64,000 bases of DNA from Candidatus Moanabacter tarae. Its GTDB lineage: Bacteria; Verrucomicrobiota; Verrucomicrobiia; Opitutales; UBA2987. A program made the translations under genes and the position numbers. The notes under the pieces were generated by a model that worked only from the letters and a program-made list of their open reading frames with translations, did no database searches and was not told the origin of the DNA. Below, piece by piece: positions 8,839 to 18,357 of this stretch. The first letter of the stretch is position 1. Every line of letters starts with the position of its first letter. The DNA lies in the NCBI GenBank assembly GCA_003226295.1, contig CP029803.1:1793477-1857476 (forward strand). Direction: 5' to 3'.

Positions 8839-10205
8839 AAAAAGTAGCAATCGTTGGTGGCGGGATTACCGGATTAACCGCTGCTCACAGGCTTCGCCAA
8901 AACCATGTTGAAGTCACTCTCTTCGAATCCAGTAGTCGCGTAGGAGGTGTCGTGCGGACCGAAACCAGTAACGGCTTTCTTGCTGAAACAGGTCCAAATT
9001 CTATCTGGCTAAAAGAAAAAAGAATCCTCTCTTTTTTTCATGAACTTGGCCTGGAGTCCGAGATAATTGAAGCGGATCCTAATATCCGTAAGCGGTTCAT
9101 TGTCCGTGAGGGTAGACCCGTAGAAATTTCCTCTACTCCTCTTTCCCTCCTAACCACTCCAATTCTTTCCCTTTCCGGAAAGTTTCGCTTGCTCCAGGAG
9201 CCCTTTATCAAATCCGGGGGCCTATCCCAAGACGAGAGCCTCGCTAACTTTGTGCGACGACGGATTGGCAAGGAAGCGCTTGATTATGCCATTGACCCTA
9301 TTGTTTCCGGTATTTTTGCTGGGGATCCAGAAAAGCTCTCAGCTCGATTCGCCTTTCCAACCCTGTGGAACCTTGAAAAAAAATTCGGTTCACTCGTCGG
9401 AGGACAACTTAAGAGAATAAAACACTCAAAATCGACGGGCAACCGCATGAAAAGGCGAAGTGTCACTTTTAAAAAGGGTATTCAATCGCTTACTGATGCC
9501 ATCCGTGCGTCGCTCGGAGATTCGATTCGATTGAATTCAGACGTCAATCGCCTGCTTTCAGAATCCAACTGGCGAGTTTTATGGTCGAACGGCAAATCGG
9601 GCTCGTGTGGATCAGAGAAATTCGATGCGCTAGTCTTGGCCCTTCCCGCCTATAAATGCTCACGTCTACTTTTTTCCGATAACGCCGTACAACCTCTGTC
9701 CTTTCTCAAGGAGATTGAATATCCTCCATTGGCGGTACAAGTAATGGGCTTCGAAAGATCCAAAATTAAGCATCCTTTAGACGGGATGGGAATGCTTGTG
9801 CCTGCTGTTGAAGGATTGAATATCCTCGGTACCTTCTTTTCATCAACCGCCTTTCCTGGACGTTCACCGGCTGGACATGCCACCCTTACAACCTTTATCG
9901 GAGGTGCCCGGAATCCTAACTTAGGTCAAAATTCCTCAACCCAACTTCAATCGCTTGTTCTGCAGGACCTTGAAAGGCTTCTAGGAGTGGGGGGAGAGCC
10001 GGTCTTCTCGCGATCCTACCTTTGGAATAATTCTATTCCTCAGTACAATATCGGGTACGGTAAAATCCTCGCAAAAATCAGCGAATTTGAATCATCCAAC
10101 TCGGGAATCTTCCTCTCCGGAAATTACCGTAATGGGATCGCTCTAAGACAATGCATAAATTCTGGTCTCGATACTGCAGATAAGGTGATGTCTTATCTTG
10201 GGTAA
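8835..10205 (+). CDS. hemG: Protoporphyrinogen oxidase, FAD-dependent (HemY type)
   Basis: This enzyme oxidises protoporphyrinogen IX to protoporphyrin IX with FAD and O2. The 456-residue protein starts with an FAD-binding Rossmann motif (IVGGGITGLTAAHRL) followed by VGGVVRTE. It ends with a second flavin-contacting region (IFLSGNYRNGIALRQCINSG), as in HemY/PPOX enzymes and not in flavodoxin-like HemG. Its ATG overlaps the hemE stop codon. The -4 overlap and matching strand make it the third gene of the hemFEG unit. The alternative coproporphyrinogen oxidase role of Gram-positive HemY is unlikely because HemF and HemH are encoded here. Confidence 0.95.
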   Translation: MKKVAIVGGGITGLTAAHRLRQNHVEVTLFESSSRVGGVVRTETSNGFLAETGPNSIWLKEKRILSFFHELGLESEIIEADPNIRKRFIVREGRPVEISSTPLSLLTTPILSLSGKFRLLQEPFIKSGGLSQDESLANFVRRRIGKEALDYAIDPIVSGIFAGDPEKLSARFAFPTLWNLEKKFGSLVGGQLKRIKHSKSTGNRMKRRSVTFKKGIQSLTDAIRASLGDSIRLNSDVNRLLSESNWRVLWSNGKSGSCGSEKFDALVLALPAYKCSRLLFSDNAVQPLSFLKEIEYPPLAVQVMGFERSKIKHPLDGMGMLVPAVEGLNILGTFFSSTAFPGRSPAGHATLTTFIGGARNPNLGQNSSTQLQSLVLQDLERLLGVGGEPVFSRSYLWNNSIPQYNIGYGKILAKISEFESSNSGIFLSGNYRNGIALRQCINSGLDTADKVMSYLG

Positions 10206-10538
10206 AATTCATTAGGTTTCCCTAAGAGACTCAACGACTCGGAATTTTTTGGAATGCAACCCTGGCTTTATTCTGCAACTTTCTTATAGCATAGTCGCTC
10301 AAGATACCGCATATCGCATTTTCCTAAGCCAACACCAAAAATCGGGACAAAACCCAAGGAAGGATATTCTAGTTAAATCTGAAGATAGAAGCCTCGATGA
10401 TAAATCTAGTTTTCTGAGTATACTAGACTGATAGGAAACCTTGAGTTCGGTGGACTTTCTCATTTAACCCTTGTTTCTCTTATCAGTTTCTTATTGCTGA
10501 TTATCTTCAGATTGAGATACGAATGTGCATCTTTAAAA
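10206..10538. other. Gap between hemG and hemH, nothing recognised
   Basis: About 330 AT-rich bases with short open frames only. It probably holds the end of the hemFEG transcript and a separate hemH promoter, but I cannot place either element with confidence. Confidence 0.4.
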
Positions 10539-11561
10539 ATGACTTCTAAAGCCGTTATTCTTCTTAACTTGGGATCCCCTGACTCTCCCACCATAAAGGA
10601 CGTGCGGCGCTATCTCAAAGAATTCCTCTCCGATAAACGCGTGGTCGATCTCCCTTTGCCTTTTCGTTTATTGGTCCTCTACCTGAAAATCCTTCCCTCT
10701 AGACCCAAGAATACTGCCGAGGCTTATTCCAAGATTTGGACTGAAACAGGCTCTCCTCTTATAACGATGAGTAAACGGCAGCGGGAACTGGTCCAAGAGC
10801 AATTGGATATCCCAATCGCTTTGGCAATGCGCTATGGTAGGCCTTCTGTTCAGGAAACGATTGAGTCTTTAATAGCCCAAGGCTGCAAAGATCTATTCGT
10901 CATCCCACTGTACCCACAATATGCAATGTCGAGCTATGAAACTGCAAGTGTTCAGGTTTCATGCGTGGTTAATAAACTCAAACCTGACCTGAAGGTAACC
11001 ACCCTTCCTCCATTCTATCGCGATCCGGATTATATCGAAGCTATCTATAATAGAATCTCACCTTCGCTCTCGTCAGAATTCGACATGCTCCTCCTAAGTT
11101 TCCATGGTGTCCCTGAAAGACATCTGCATAAGACCGACCCTTCCAATACCTACTGCCTTTCCTTCCCGGGCTGCTGCTACCAGTCCCATCCAGCTCATGC
11201 TACCTGCTATCGCCATCAATGCCTCCATACCGCTGCAGCACTATTTCAAAAAACGAATTTGCCAAAATCCAAGTGTTCCATCGCTTTTCAGTCCCGTCTT
11301 GGTAAAAAACCATGGCTGACACCCTACACCGACTTGGAGTTGGAGAGATTGGCTCATCAGGGCGTTAAAAAGCTACTCGTCGCTTGCCCGGCTTTTGTCT
11401 CAGATTGTCTCGAAACACTTGAAGAAATCGGTATTCGAGGTAAGGATATTTTCGAAAGTGCGGGAGGTGAATCTCTGACCCTTATCCCCTGTCTTAATGA
11501 CCATCCTTCCTGGATCCGATTCCTCGTAAATAAGATAGAATCGTGGCTAGATTCAGGTTAA
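10539..11561 (+). CDS. hemH: Ferrochelatase
   Basis: HemH inserts Fe2+ into protoporphyrin IX to make protohaem. The 340-residue protein has the start MTSKAVILLNLGSPDSP, the active-site motif LLSFHGVPERHLHKTDPS with the metal-binding His, and VACPAFVSDCLETLEEI with the conserved Glu. The frame is open 15 codons further upstream (10494), but the ATG at 10539 aligns with family N-termini. A cysteine-rich stretch around 11146-11230 (YCLSFPGCCYQ...CYRHQC) differs from the E. coli enzyme and recalls the cysteine-containing insertions of some ferrochelatases; its role is unknown. Confidence 0.97.
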   Translation: MTSKAVILLNLGSPDSPTIKDVRRYLKEFLSDKRVVDLPLPFRLLVLYLKILPSRPKNTAEAYSKIWTETGSPLITMSKRQRELVQEQLDIPIALAMRYGRPSVQETIESLIAQGCKDLFVIPLYPQYAMSSYETASVQVSCVVNKLKPDLKVTTLPPFYRDPDYIEAIYNRISPSLSSEFDMLLLSFHGVPERHLHKTDPSNTYCLSFPGCCYQSHPAHATCYRHQCLHTAAALFQKTNLPKSKCSIAFQSRLGKKPWLTPYTDLELERLAHQGVKKLLVACPAFVSDCLETLEEIGIRGKDIFESAGGESLTLIPCLNDHPSWIRFLVNKIESWLDSG

Positions 11562-11833
11562 GTTAATTGCTCCTAAATCTGGTTTTTCCCACGCAGTAAG
11601 CTGTCTCTGTTAGGATCATTTGCTTGCCAATTTGCGATACCATCCGATCCACGCTCTACATCTTTTGGGACGATGTATTAACAGAAAAGCTTCTACCCAT
11701 ACTAATGTTGAGAAAGAGCCAAATTCATTAATTCGGCATTAACCTTTGGCGAAATCTAAACTTTTTCGATTGTCGCCATGCAATTCGAAGCACAGTCTGC
11801 AATCGCTTCAAATCGGAGATACTCTTGCTAGAT

Positions 11834-12688
11834 ATGCTATCTAACCTTTCAGACGAACGAACAATACTCTGGGTCTCGACACTATTCTACTGTTCGGGGT
11901 TTGCCTACATCTTCATATGTATAGCTAGAAAACGATTACATTTGTCTATATTTAGACTCCTATTGATTGGGACAGGATTCATTCTCCAAACATTCGCCCT
12001 TTATCTTCGCGGTCACGAAGTAAAAAGCTGCCCCCTTGGAAACCCCTTTGAGGTCTTACAGTTCCTCGTCTGGTCCGCCATCCTACTCTATTTTCTAGTG
12101 GGCCCCGTATTTCGAATCAGTTTGTTAGGCTTCTTCTGTGCAGGTCTTGCTGCAGTTATCAGTATGATCTCTCTTCTGGTACCGGCATGGGACAGTTCTT
12201 ATGAACTGGCTCAACCTGCATCTGGTCCTTGGATTGAGACTCATGCCGCAACTGCAATGTTTAGCTATGGAGTATTTTGTATTCTTGCCCTTACATCAGC
12301 CATGTTCATTCTACAGAACTTTGGGCTCAAGGAAAAGCGGATTAATATTTTTTCTTCTCTCCTCCCTTCGATCGTCCAACTGGACCAGATTAATATACGG
12401 CTGCTCCTTACTGGCGTAATCGTCATGTCTTTTTCATTATTTGTTGGGGCCTATTATTGGGTTGGGAACGGGGAGTTGGTACGACTTCCGAAACTTCTCA
12501 CAACAAGTTCGATCTGGGTTGCTTACCTCATTATTCTCTGCCTCCACCGAACCAATAGACTCCTTCCTCTAAAATTTGCGTGGTATTGTATTCTCCTTTT
12601 CGCAATCGCTCTAATCTCAATATGGCCAGTTGCTTCAAATAGAACTGAAAATGGTCGAGAAATCCCGTTCGCTACCTCAGGCGAATGA
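11834..12688 (+). CDS. CcsA/CcmC/HemX-family cytochrome c assembly membrane protein
   Basis: The 284-residue protein has about eight predicted hydrophobic membrane segments. Conserved features of the family are GNPFEVLQFLVW (the xNPxE element near residue 75), WIETHAATAMFSYGV with a histidine, and GAYYWVGNGEL followed by IWVAYLI. Relatives either handle haem for cytochrome c maturation (CcsA, CcmC) or lie next to hemA and affect GluTR levels (HemX of Bacillus). Position directly before hemA, which overlaps or abuts it, favours a HemX-like assignment, but no ccs genes are visible to test this. An upstream TTG at 11825 is in frame; I prefer the ATG. Confidence 0.8.
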   Translation: MLSNLSDERTILWVSTLFYCSGFAYIFICIARKRLHLSIFRLLLIGTGFILQTFALYLRGHEVKSCPLGNPFEVLQFLVWSAILLYFLVGPVFRISLLGFFCAGLAAVISMISLLVPAWDSSYELAQPASGPWIETHAATAMFSYGVFCILALTSAMFILQNFGLKEKRINIFSSLLPSIVQLDQINIRLLLTGVIVMSFSLFVGAYYWVGNGELVRLPKLLTTSSIWVAYLIILCLHRTNRLLPLKFAWYCILLFAIALISIWPVASNRTENGREIPFATSGE

Positions 12689-12699
12689 CCGGAGCAAGC

Positions 12700-13740
12700 A
12701 TGAGTAAGAAGGGAAGCTTAAATATCTACCTTTGCGGTAGCAATCATCGATCTGCAACACTGGAGATCAGAGAGAAATTCTCCATTACTGGAGATCGAAT
12801 TAAAACATTTTACGATCAACTCAAGAACATTGGAAGCCTGCAAGAAAATCTATTTTTGAACACATGTAATCGTGTTGAATTGTATTCCATCTCTCCAAAC
12901 CCTTCCGCATCCGACTTAATGGAAGATCTTATGAGTGACTTTTATTCCTTCGATCGCCAAGAATTCTCTCACCACAATTTTAAAAAAAAGGGTGCGCAGG
13001 CAGTCAGGCACCTATTTGAGGTTTCAGCAGGTTTGGACTCTCAGCTGATAGGGGAAACTGAAATTTTCGGCCAAGTTAAGGAGAGCTACCAATATGCCAA
13101 AAAACTATCGACCGTTGGACCTCTCCTACACCGAGTCGTGCAAAAAAGCTTTCAGGCATCAAAATGGGTTCGCACCCACACCTCGATTGGACGGGGACAT
13201 GTTAGTATCGGAAATGTCGCGGTCGATCTAGCTTCCCGGATTTTCGGCCCAATTCGGACCACCAATATTCTCCTAATAGGAACAGGAAAAGTCGGACGAT
13301 TGACCGCGAAAGCCTTGAGGAGCCATGGAGCTTCTGCAGTTACAGTCACCGGGCGGACGAAAAAGAAAGCAGAAGATCTTGCTCAAGAAATCAACGGTCA
13401 GTCTTTGCCGTTCTCCCGACTTAATTCTTCCCTTCATGAATTCGACATAATCATCAGTTCTGCTTCCGTTAGAAAAAGTCTCTTGGGAAAGCGTGAACTC
13501 GCCCAAGCCATTAGAGAAAGACCCCTCAAGCCTCTCTTTCTCATAGATCTTGGCGTCCCCCGTAATTTTGAAGCAGAAACTGGTACAATCGAGAACGTTT
13601 ATCTATACAATCTCGATGATCTAACTGAAATTGCCAACCAGAACCTGAGAGCCAGAATGATAGAAGTCGAAAGGTGCAAAAAAGTCCTAGATGAAAGGGC
13701 CGACTCCTTGTCGCGCTCATTGGGAATCTGTCTCTCATAG
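12700..13740 (+). CDS. hemA: Glutamyl-tRNA reductase (short form)
   Basis: GluTR reduces glutamyl-tRNA(Glu) to glutamate-1-semialdehyde, the first committed step of C5-pathway haem synthesis. Visible are CGSNHRSATLEIREKF, the catalytic Cys56 in LNTCNRVELY, HLFEVSAGLDSQLIGE, GRGHVSIGNVAVDLA and the NADPH motif LIGTGKVGRLTAKAL. GGAG lies five bases before the ATG at 12700, favouring it over the in-frame ATG at 12685 that overlaps the previous stop. The protein is 346 residues, about 70 shorter than the E. coli enzyme. It ends just after the spinal helix begins, so most of the C-terminal dimerisation domain is missing. Confidence 0.95.
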   Translation: MSKKGSLNIYLCGSNHRSATLEIREKFSITGDRIKTFYDQLKNIGSLQENLFLNTCNRVELYSISPNPSASDLMEDLMSDFYSFDRQEFSHHNFKKKGAQAVRHLFEVSAGLDSQLIGETEIFGQVKESYQYAKKLSTVGPLLHRVVQKSFQASKWVRTHTSIGRGHVSIGNVAVDLASRIFGPIRTTNILLIGTGKVGRLTAKALRSHGASAVTVTGRTKKKAEDLAQEINGQSLPFSRLNSSLHEFDIIISSASVRKSLLGKRELAQAIRERPLKPLFLIDLGVPRNFEAETGTIENVYLYNLDDLTEIANQNLRARMIEVERCKKVLDERADSLSRSLGICLS

Positions 13741-14006
13741 ACTTATCGATCGAGCAAAAGTCGATGCTAGCGAATACGCAAATGAACCACGGATACCCAT
13801 TAAACTTCATTCTGTATTATGATCATCTGAAACGCCCACAGAGAAACCGACGTTGGTCTATACAATTCTAAAGCAATTCGAGCATCTTGGTACACTAATC
13901 CAACATAGGCATAAGGCAGTAAGTATTCCGAATACGGAATACCTCCAGATAGTAGTGTTTCCTTTCCGGTTAGACTACCTAATCCCGAACTTCCCCCCTC
14001 GAATAC

Positions 14007-15203
14007 TCACGAATCATTGAGAGCTCGGGCTCCCTCTCCCTCCATCAGTTCATGAAGCCATACCGATGAAGAGGAATTCTCGCTCGTATCTAAATGCTCC
14101 CAAATCTTCCTTGAAGATTCTCTCGTGTTCTTCTGCGAAACATCCGAAAACAAGGCCTGATGGAGTCCTCTTTCCAAATTCTTTGCTGTTGCCCGTGCTT
14201 GAATATATTCTGGGTAAATTTCAGAGTTAAGAAGCAAATTGGCGATTCCCAGGTAAGGGAGCTTCGTCAACATCCTACCAAGTAGGAAAGTCACGGGATG
14301 GGTGCGATAGACAATACACCCTGGAATTCCAGCCAGCCCACATGCCAACGACATTGTACCGGAACTCGCCAATGCAGCCCGACCTGGACTTTGCACGCCT
14401 GCGCGCGCCAATCGAATCCGTAAATCCTCAATATTTAAATCAACCAGAATCTCTTCGATTACTTTACGTATCTCATCATCGGGGTAGATGACCAGAGCAT
14501 GGAGATCAGGATGTTGCGATCGTAGCCGCAAAAATGCCTCAAGTAAAATTGGGAAAATTCGAGAGACCGCTATTTTCCGACTTCCGGGTAATAGAAGAAT
14601 GGGGCCGTCAAATTCGAATTTGAGTGGAAGTTCCGACATTGTGACAAAGGGGTGGCCAACAAACCGAACCCGAAGATTAGTATCCTTATAACAGTCAACC
14701 TCGAAAGGAAAGATCACCCCGAGCCCATCGAGACACCGAGCCATTTGAAATCTTCGCTTCGCCTTCCAAGCCCAGATTTGAGGTCCGATATAATAAAATA
14801 CCTGTATTTCACCACCTCCTTTCCGACTCAATCTCCGTTTCTTAAGCTTTCTCGCCAATCGAAGATTAAATCCCGGGTAGTCCACTAAGCAGATATGACG
14901 GGGACGATGTTTTTCGATCCAATTAATAGTAGCATCAAAGATCTTCTTATAGAGACCAAATTTACTTACGACTTCGACAAATCCAACAACCGAGTACTGT
15001 GTAAGATCAAAGAGGAGCTGAGCTCCTTCCCTTTTCAACTGACTTCCACCCACTGCCGCTACTGTCAAATCGGGTCTCAACTCCTTTAAGCCGAGAAGTA
15101 GACGAGCCGCATGCTGATCCCCAGAGTGCTCACCCGCTACAATTAACAGATCTATCGGTGATGCATCCGGTTCCGGAAACTCTGAAGAGAGAAGAGAAGA
15201 CAT
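14007..15203 (-). CDS. lpxB: Lipid-A-disaccharide synthase
   Basis: LpxB (GT19) joins UDP-2,3-diacylglucosamine and lipid X to form the lipid A disaccharide at the cytoplasmic membrane. The 398-residue protein starts with LLIVAGEHSGDQHAARLL. It then shows GSQLKREGAQLLFDL, SVVGFVEVVSKF, FYYIGPQIWAWKAKR, VRFVGHPFV, LLLPGSRKIAVSRIFPI and ALASSGTMSLACGLAGIP, all in the family order. Length is normal. It is separated by 310 bases from the next upstream gene, so it may have its own promoter. It supports a lipid-A-containing outer membrane. Confidence 0.97.
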   Translation of the reverse strand: MSSLLSSEFPEPDASPIDLLIVAGEHSGDQHAARLLLGLKELRPDLTVAAVGGSQLKREGAQLLFDLTQYSVVGFVEVVSKFGLYKKIFDATINWIEKHRPRHICLVDYPGFNLRLARKLKKRRLSRKGGGEIQVFYYIGPQIWAWKAKRRFQMARCLDGLGVIFPFEVDCYKDTNLRVRFVGHPFVTMSELPLKFEFDGPILLLPGSRKIAVSRIFPILLEAFLRLRSQHPDLHALVIYPDDEIRKVIEEILVDLNIEDLRIRLARAGVQSPGRAALASSGTMSLACGLAGIPGCIVYRTHPVTFLLGRMLTKLPYLGIANLLLNSEIYPEYIQARATAKNLERGLHQALFSDVSQKNTRESSRKIWEHLDTSENSSSSVWLHELMEGEGARALNDS

Positions 15204-15513
15204 ATTCGCCTCAAAAATCTGTTTTAAGGTATGTCGAAATAGTCACGAAATGAGTGCCGCTAATTTCTTAGCTGCATCTGTTCTGGACTCTCCAAAGGCG
15301 AATTCAAAGTTTACGCCTTGACTCCTTCTAAATCATCGGGGGAAGCCCCATAGACTTCCGATATAATCTTTCTTTCCTCCGATAACTTTCTAATTCCTCA
15401 ATCTACCGTCTGCGAAACAGAACGACCCTGAACTAGATCCCCTAACTTATCCACTGGTAGCCTGCTCCTCATATTACACTAATTTAGCCATTATTTCCGA
15501 TGAGGTTTCAAGG
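15204..15513. other. Gap between the Gfo/Idh gene and lpxB, nothing recognised
   Basis: 310 AT-rich bases; no tRNA, repeat or convincing short gene. A minus-strand promoter for lpxB is expected here but was not located. Confidence 0.4.
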
Positions 15514-16455
15514 CTAATTACATTTAATTTGCTCGGTAATCCTAATTGCTACTTCCAGTGCCGAAATTCCGAGATCGACACCGACCTTTGGTCGGCCAGA
15601 CCTTGAAACACAATCGATAAACGAGGCAATTTCGAGATCAAGAGGTTCGCCCTTCTTGATCGGTATTTCCTCCCGGGAAAGTTTTAGCCCTTCCTTTCGT
15701 AGCAAATGTCCACGTTGTGCTATGAAATCGAGCGAAAGATATGTATTCTCTTGAAAAACACGGATTTCACGGGTCTTTTTCTCGCTCACTCGACTTACAT
15801 TGATGTTGGCAACACATCCTGAGCGAAACACGATTCGGGCATTCGCTATATCTTCAGACCTCGAGAACACATTTACGCCAATCCCCTCAATGTTTAAAAT
15901 TGGGGATTTAACCAACGCTAAAACAACTCCAATATCATGAATCATCAGGTCGAGAACTACCCCCACTTCTGTTCCCCTTAAATCATATGGAGCAAGCCGG
16001 TCACACTTAATAAACCTTGGACGGGTTACCACCTCTTCGAGAAATCCCATTACAGGATTGAAATGCTCAACGTGCCCAACCTGGACGATAGCGCCAGTTT
16101 TATTTGCAGCATCGAGTATCCTCTCCGCTTCAACAAGATTGTGGCAAATCGGTTTCTCAATCAGAACATGGCAACCCGCTCGTAACAGTGGTAGAGATAC
16201 TTTGCAGTGTTGATCAGTGGGCACTGCGATGCTGATGGCATCGCACGCAGATCCCAATTCTTCCAATGACTCGAAAGGTTTGGAACTACAACGGTCTGCA
16301 ATTTTTTCTGCCCTTTTGATATCGATATCACAGATCCCAACTAGGTCACACTTCTCATGCGCCGCTAGTATACGGGCGTGATGCTGCCCCAAGTGCCCAA
16401 CACCGACAACACCACATTTCAACTTCTTCGATTCGCCCATAGCAACATCAGGCAT
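15514..16455 (-). CDS. Gfo/Idh/MocA-family oxidoreductase
   Basis: A Rossmann dehydrogenase of 313 residues. GVVGVGHLGQHHARIL binds NAD(P), HVLIEKPICHN carries the catalytic-site Lys of the EKP motif, and VVLDLMIHDIGVVLALV matches the conserved D-x3-H-D/H element. The family acts on sugars, nucleotide sugars or inositols. The start (16455) overlaps lolD by eight bases, so it is coupled to the lol genes. With lpxB downstream on the same strand, a role in envelope sugar metabolism is plausible: relatives next to lpx genes oxidise UDP-GlcNAc on the way to the 2,3-diamino sugar. That is inference only. An internal ATG at 16440 is an alternative start. Confidence 0.88.
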   Translation of the reverse strand: MPDVAMGESKKLKCGVVGVGHLGQHHARILAAHEKCDLVGICDIDIKRAEKIADRCSSKPFESLEELGSACDAISIAVPTDQHCKVSLPLLRAGCHVLIEKPICHNLVEAERILDAANKTGAIVQVGHVEHFNPVMGFLEEVVTRPRFIKCDRLAPYDLRGTEVGVVLDLMIHDIGVVLALVKSPILNIEGIGVNVFSRSEDIANARIVFRSGCVANINVSRVSEKKTREIRVFQENTYLSLDFIAQRGHLLRKEGLKLSREEIPIKKGEPLDLEIASFIDCVSRSGRPKVGVDLGISALEVAIRITEQIKCN

Positions 16456-17128
16456 TTTTCTGAAGCACTCCGTTTCTAAGAATCATCCCACGATCGGTTC
16501 GGTTCGCAAATCTACGGTTGTGAGTTACCAGAACGAGGCTTGCCCCTTCAGCTCTGCAGATCTCAAGAAGCAAATCAATGACACTGATTCCAGTTTGTTC
16601 GTCGAGATTACCGGTCGGTTCATCCGCCAGTATAACATCGGGCCGATTCATAAGCGCTCGGGCTAAAGCTACCCTTTGCCGCTCACCTCCGGAAAGATTC
16701 AAAGGTGAACTGTGAAGTCGCTCAGTCAACCCCACCCGCGCCATTAATTCCCTTGCGCGGCGTTTTTCCGAATCTCCCAAACGGCCGGCTATTTGGGCAG
16801 CCAAAATAACATTATTCAAGGCATCAATTTCTGGAATTAGATAGTAGGCTTGAAAGACCATACCGATAGTATCGGCTCTAATGACCGCTCGCTGTGATGG
16901 ACTCATCTCTTGGATTTCTTTTCCCCGCCACCAAACAGACCCCGAATCCGCCATTTCCAGACCGGCTAAGATATTAAGGAATGTTGTCTTCCCACTGCCC
17001 GACTCTCCTGTGATGCTGATACTTTCACCTTTCCATATTTTCAGGTCGATGGAATGCAATACCTCTACCGTCTTTCCTCCAAGGACGAACGATTTCCCCA
17101 AACCATTAACCTGAATTACTGGGCTCAT
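16448..17128 (-). CDS. lolD: ABC transporter ATP-binding protein, LolD type
   Basis: LolD energises release of outer-membrane lipoproteins from the inner membrane. The 226-residue ATPase has Walker A (GESGSGKTT, about residues 38-46), a Q-loop (GMVFQAYYLIPE), the ABC signature LSGGERQR, Walker B (VILADEPTGNLD) and the H-loop (VTHNRR). The MacB/LolD subgroup is indicated by the short length and by the neighbouring FtsX-type permease, whose stop it overlaps by four bases. MacB-like or FtsE-like roles are less likely given the LolC-type partner. Confidence 0.88.
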   Translation of the reverse strand: MSPVIQVNGLGKSFVLGGKTVEVLHSIDLKIWKGESISITGESGSGKTTFLNILAGLEMADSGSVWWRGKEIQEMSPSQRAVIRADTIGMVFQAYYLIPEIDALNNVILAAQIAGRLGDSEKRRARELMARVGLTERLHSSPLNLSGGERQRVALARALMNRPDVILADEPTGNLDEQTGISVIDLLLEICRAEGASLVLVTHNRRFANRTDRGMILRNGVLQKNA

Positions 17129-18354
17129 TCAATTCTAAGAGCATCAGCCACATTCAACCTAGTTGCCCGCCAGGCAGGAATCAATCCTGCCACAGTAGTC
17201 AGGACGAGAGTACTGCAAGAGATTACGATGAAGTCGAACTTCGCATAATGAACTGGAAGTTCGGAAAACTGATAAAATTGAATAAGTACTTCTTCGCTAC
17301 GCAAGGCCCCTGCAATCCAGTGGATGATGATGCCTCGATAGTGTAAAAAGACTAGGGCAAAGGCTATTCCAAACCCAGTTCCCAAGCCTCCAATTAGGAA
17401 TCCTTGAAAACAGAAGCAGGCAATGAGGTGTCTCGGTTTCCCACCTAGAGCACCCAGAAGCCCAATTTCTCGGGTCTTACGTGTTACGGTTAGCAGCTGC
17501 GCGTTGGCGATGGCAAATGCAGCTACGACAATGATTGGAATCATCAGAAAAAACATCATTACTTTTTCCAATTTTAGCACCCAAAGGAGATTCTCATACA
17601 TTTCCATCCAGGTGAGGACTTGGTTTTCAGGTGACAGCTCTGCCCTCAATCGTTCTGCCACCTCGCTTTCCTTCTCTCCGGGGTGGAGAGCTATCGAGAT
17701 TCCATGAATCCCCCGCCCCAGGTTATAAAGGTCTTGCATCAAGCGGAGAGTACCAAGAATCGTGTTACTGTCGGTTTCGTGCCACCCAGTCTCGTAAATT
17801 CCAGCAACCCTGAGCTCAACCGGCAAGAGAACTTCATCTTGCTTGAGTCTTTCTAACATTAGCGGTGTGTAGACTTCAACCATCGATCCCAGCTCAACAC
17901 CAATCGATGCAGCAAGGGAGCGGCTCAGAAACAGGGAATCGTCATCCAAATCCGCTACACTGCCGACAATAAGGAATTCTTCAATTGGAACGATCTCTCC
18001 TTCCTGTTTGGGATCGATCCCTCTTAGAAATGGAAACTTTGGCCGATTGTGAAAGGTCAGCATCACAACTCCTTGGGCATAAGGGGCTGCCGCCTTAACC
18101 GCGGAATCCTTTCGGATCATTTCTAGCAATGGTTCATAGGTCGAAATCACCTTTCCCGTTTCGATCCTAATATTCCCGTTGATTTCGACGATTTTCTCAC
18201 GATAGGTCATTCCAAACCCACCCATAACACTCTGTACCACCACGAGAATCCAAACTCCAAGCATGACCCCGCTGACCGAGATCACAAAAAAGAAAGAAAC
18301 CCTCTTCCCCGCAGGGGAAAGCTGCCGCAATGCCCAGTATATGTACCAAGGCAT
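17125..18354 (-). CDS. lolC: Lipoprotein-releasing ABC permease, LolC/LolE type
   Basis: The 409-residue membrane protein has the LolC/E architecture. One N-terminal transmembrane helix (about 20-45) is followed by a large periplasmic domain of about 220 residues and three C-terminal helices. GLLGALGGKPRHLI and the final GLIPAWRATRLNVADALR are the conserved FtsX-domain ends. Together with LolD it would extract lipoproteins and pass them to LolA. Only one permease gene is present here, so the complex may be a LolCD/LolF-like homodimer, or a second permease lies elsewhere. It overlaps lolD by four bases and starts three bases after the lysS stop. Confidence 0.88.
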   Translation of the reverse strand: MPWYIYWALRQLSPAGKRVSFFFVISVSGVMLGVWILVVVQSVMGGFGMTYREKIVEINGNIRIETGKVISTYEPLLEMIRKDSAVKAAAPYAQGVVMLTFHNRPKFPFLRGIDPKQEGEIVPIEEFLIVGSVADLDDDSLFLSRSLAASIGVELGSMVEVYTPLMLERLKQDEVLLPVELRVAGIYETGWHETDSNTILGTLRLMQDLYNLGRGIHGISIALHPGEKESEVAERLRAELSPENQVLTWMEMYENLLWVLKLEKVMMFFLMIPIIVVAAFAIANAQLLTVTRKTREIGLLGALGGKPRHLIACFCFQGFLIGGLGTGFGIAFALVFLHYRGIIIHWIAGALRSEEVLIQFYQFSELPVHYAKFDFIVISCSTLVLTTVAGLIPAWRATRLNVADALRIE

Positions 18355-18357
18355 TCC

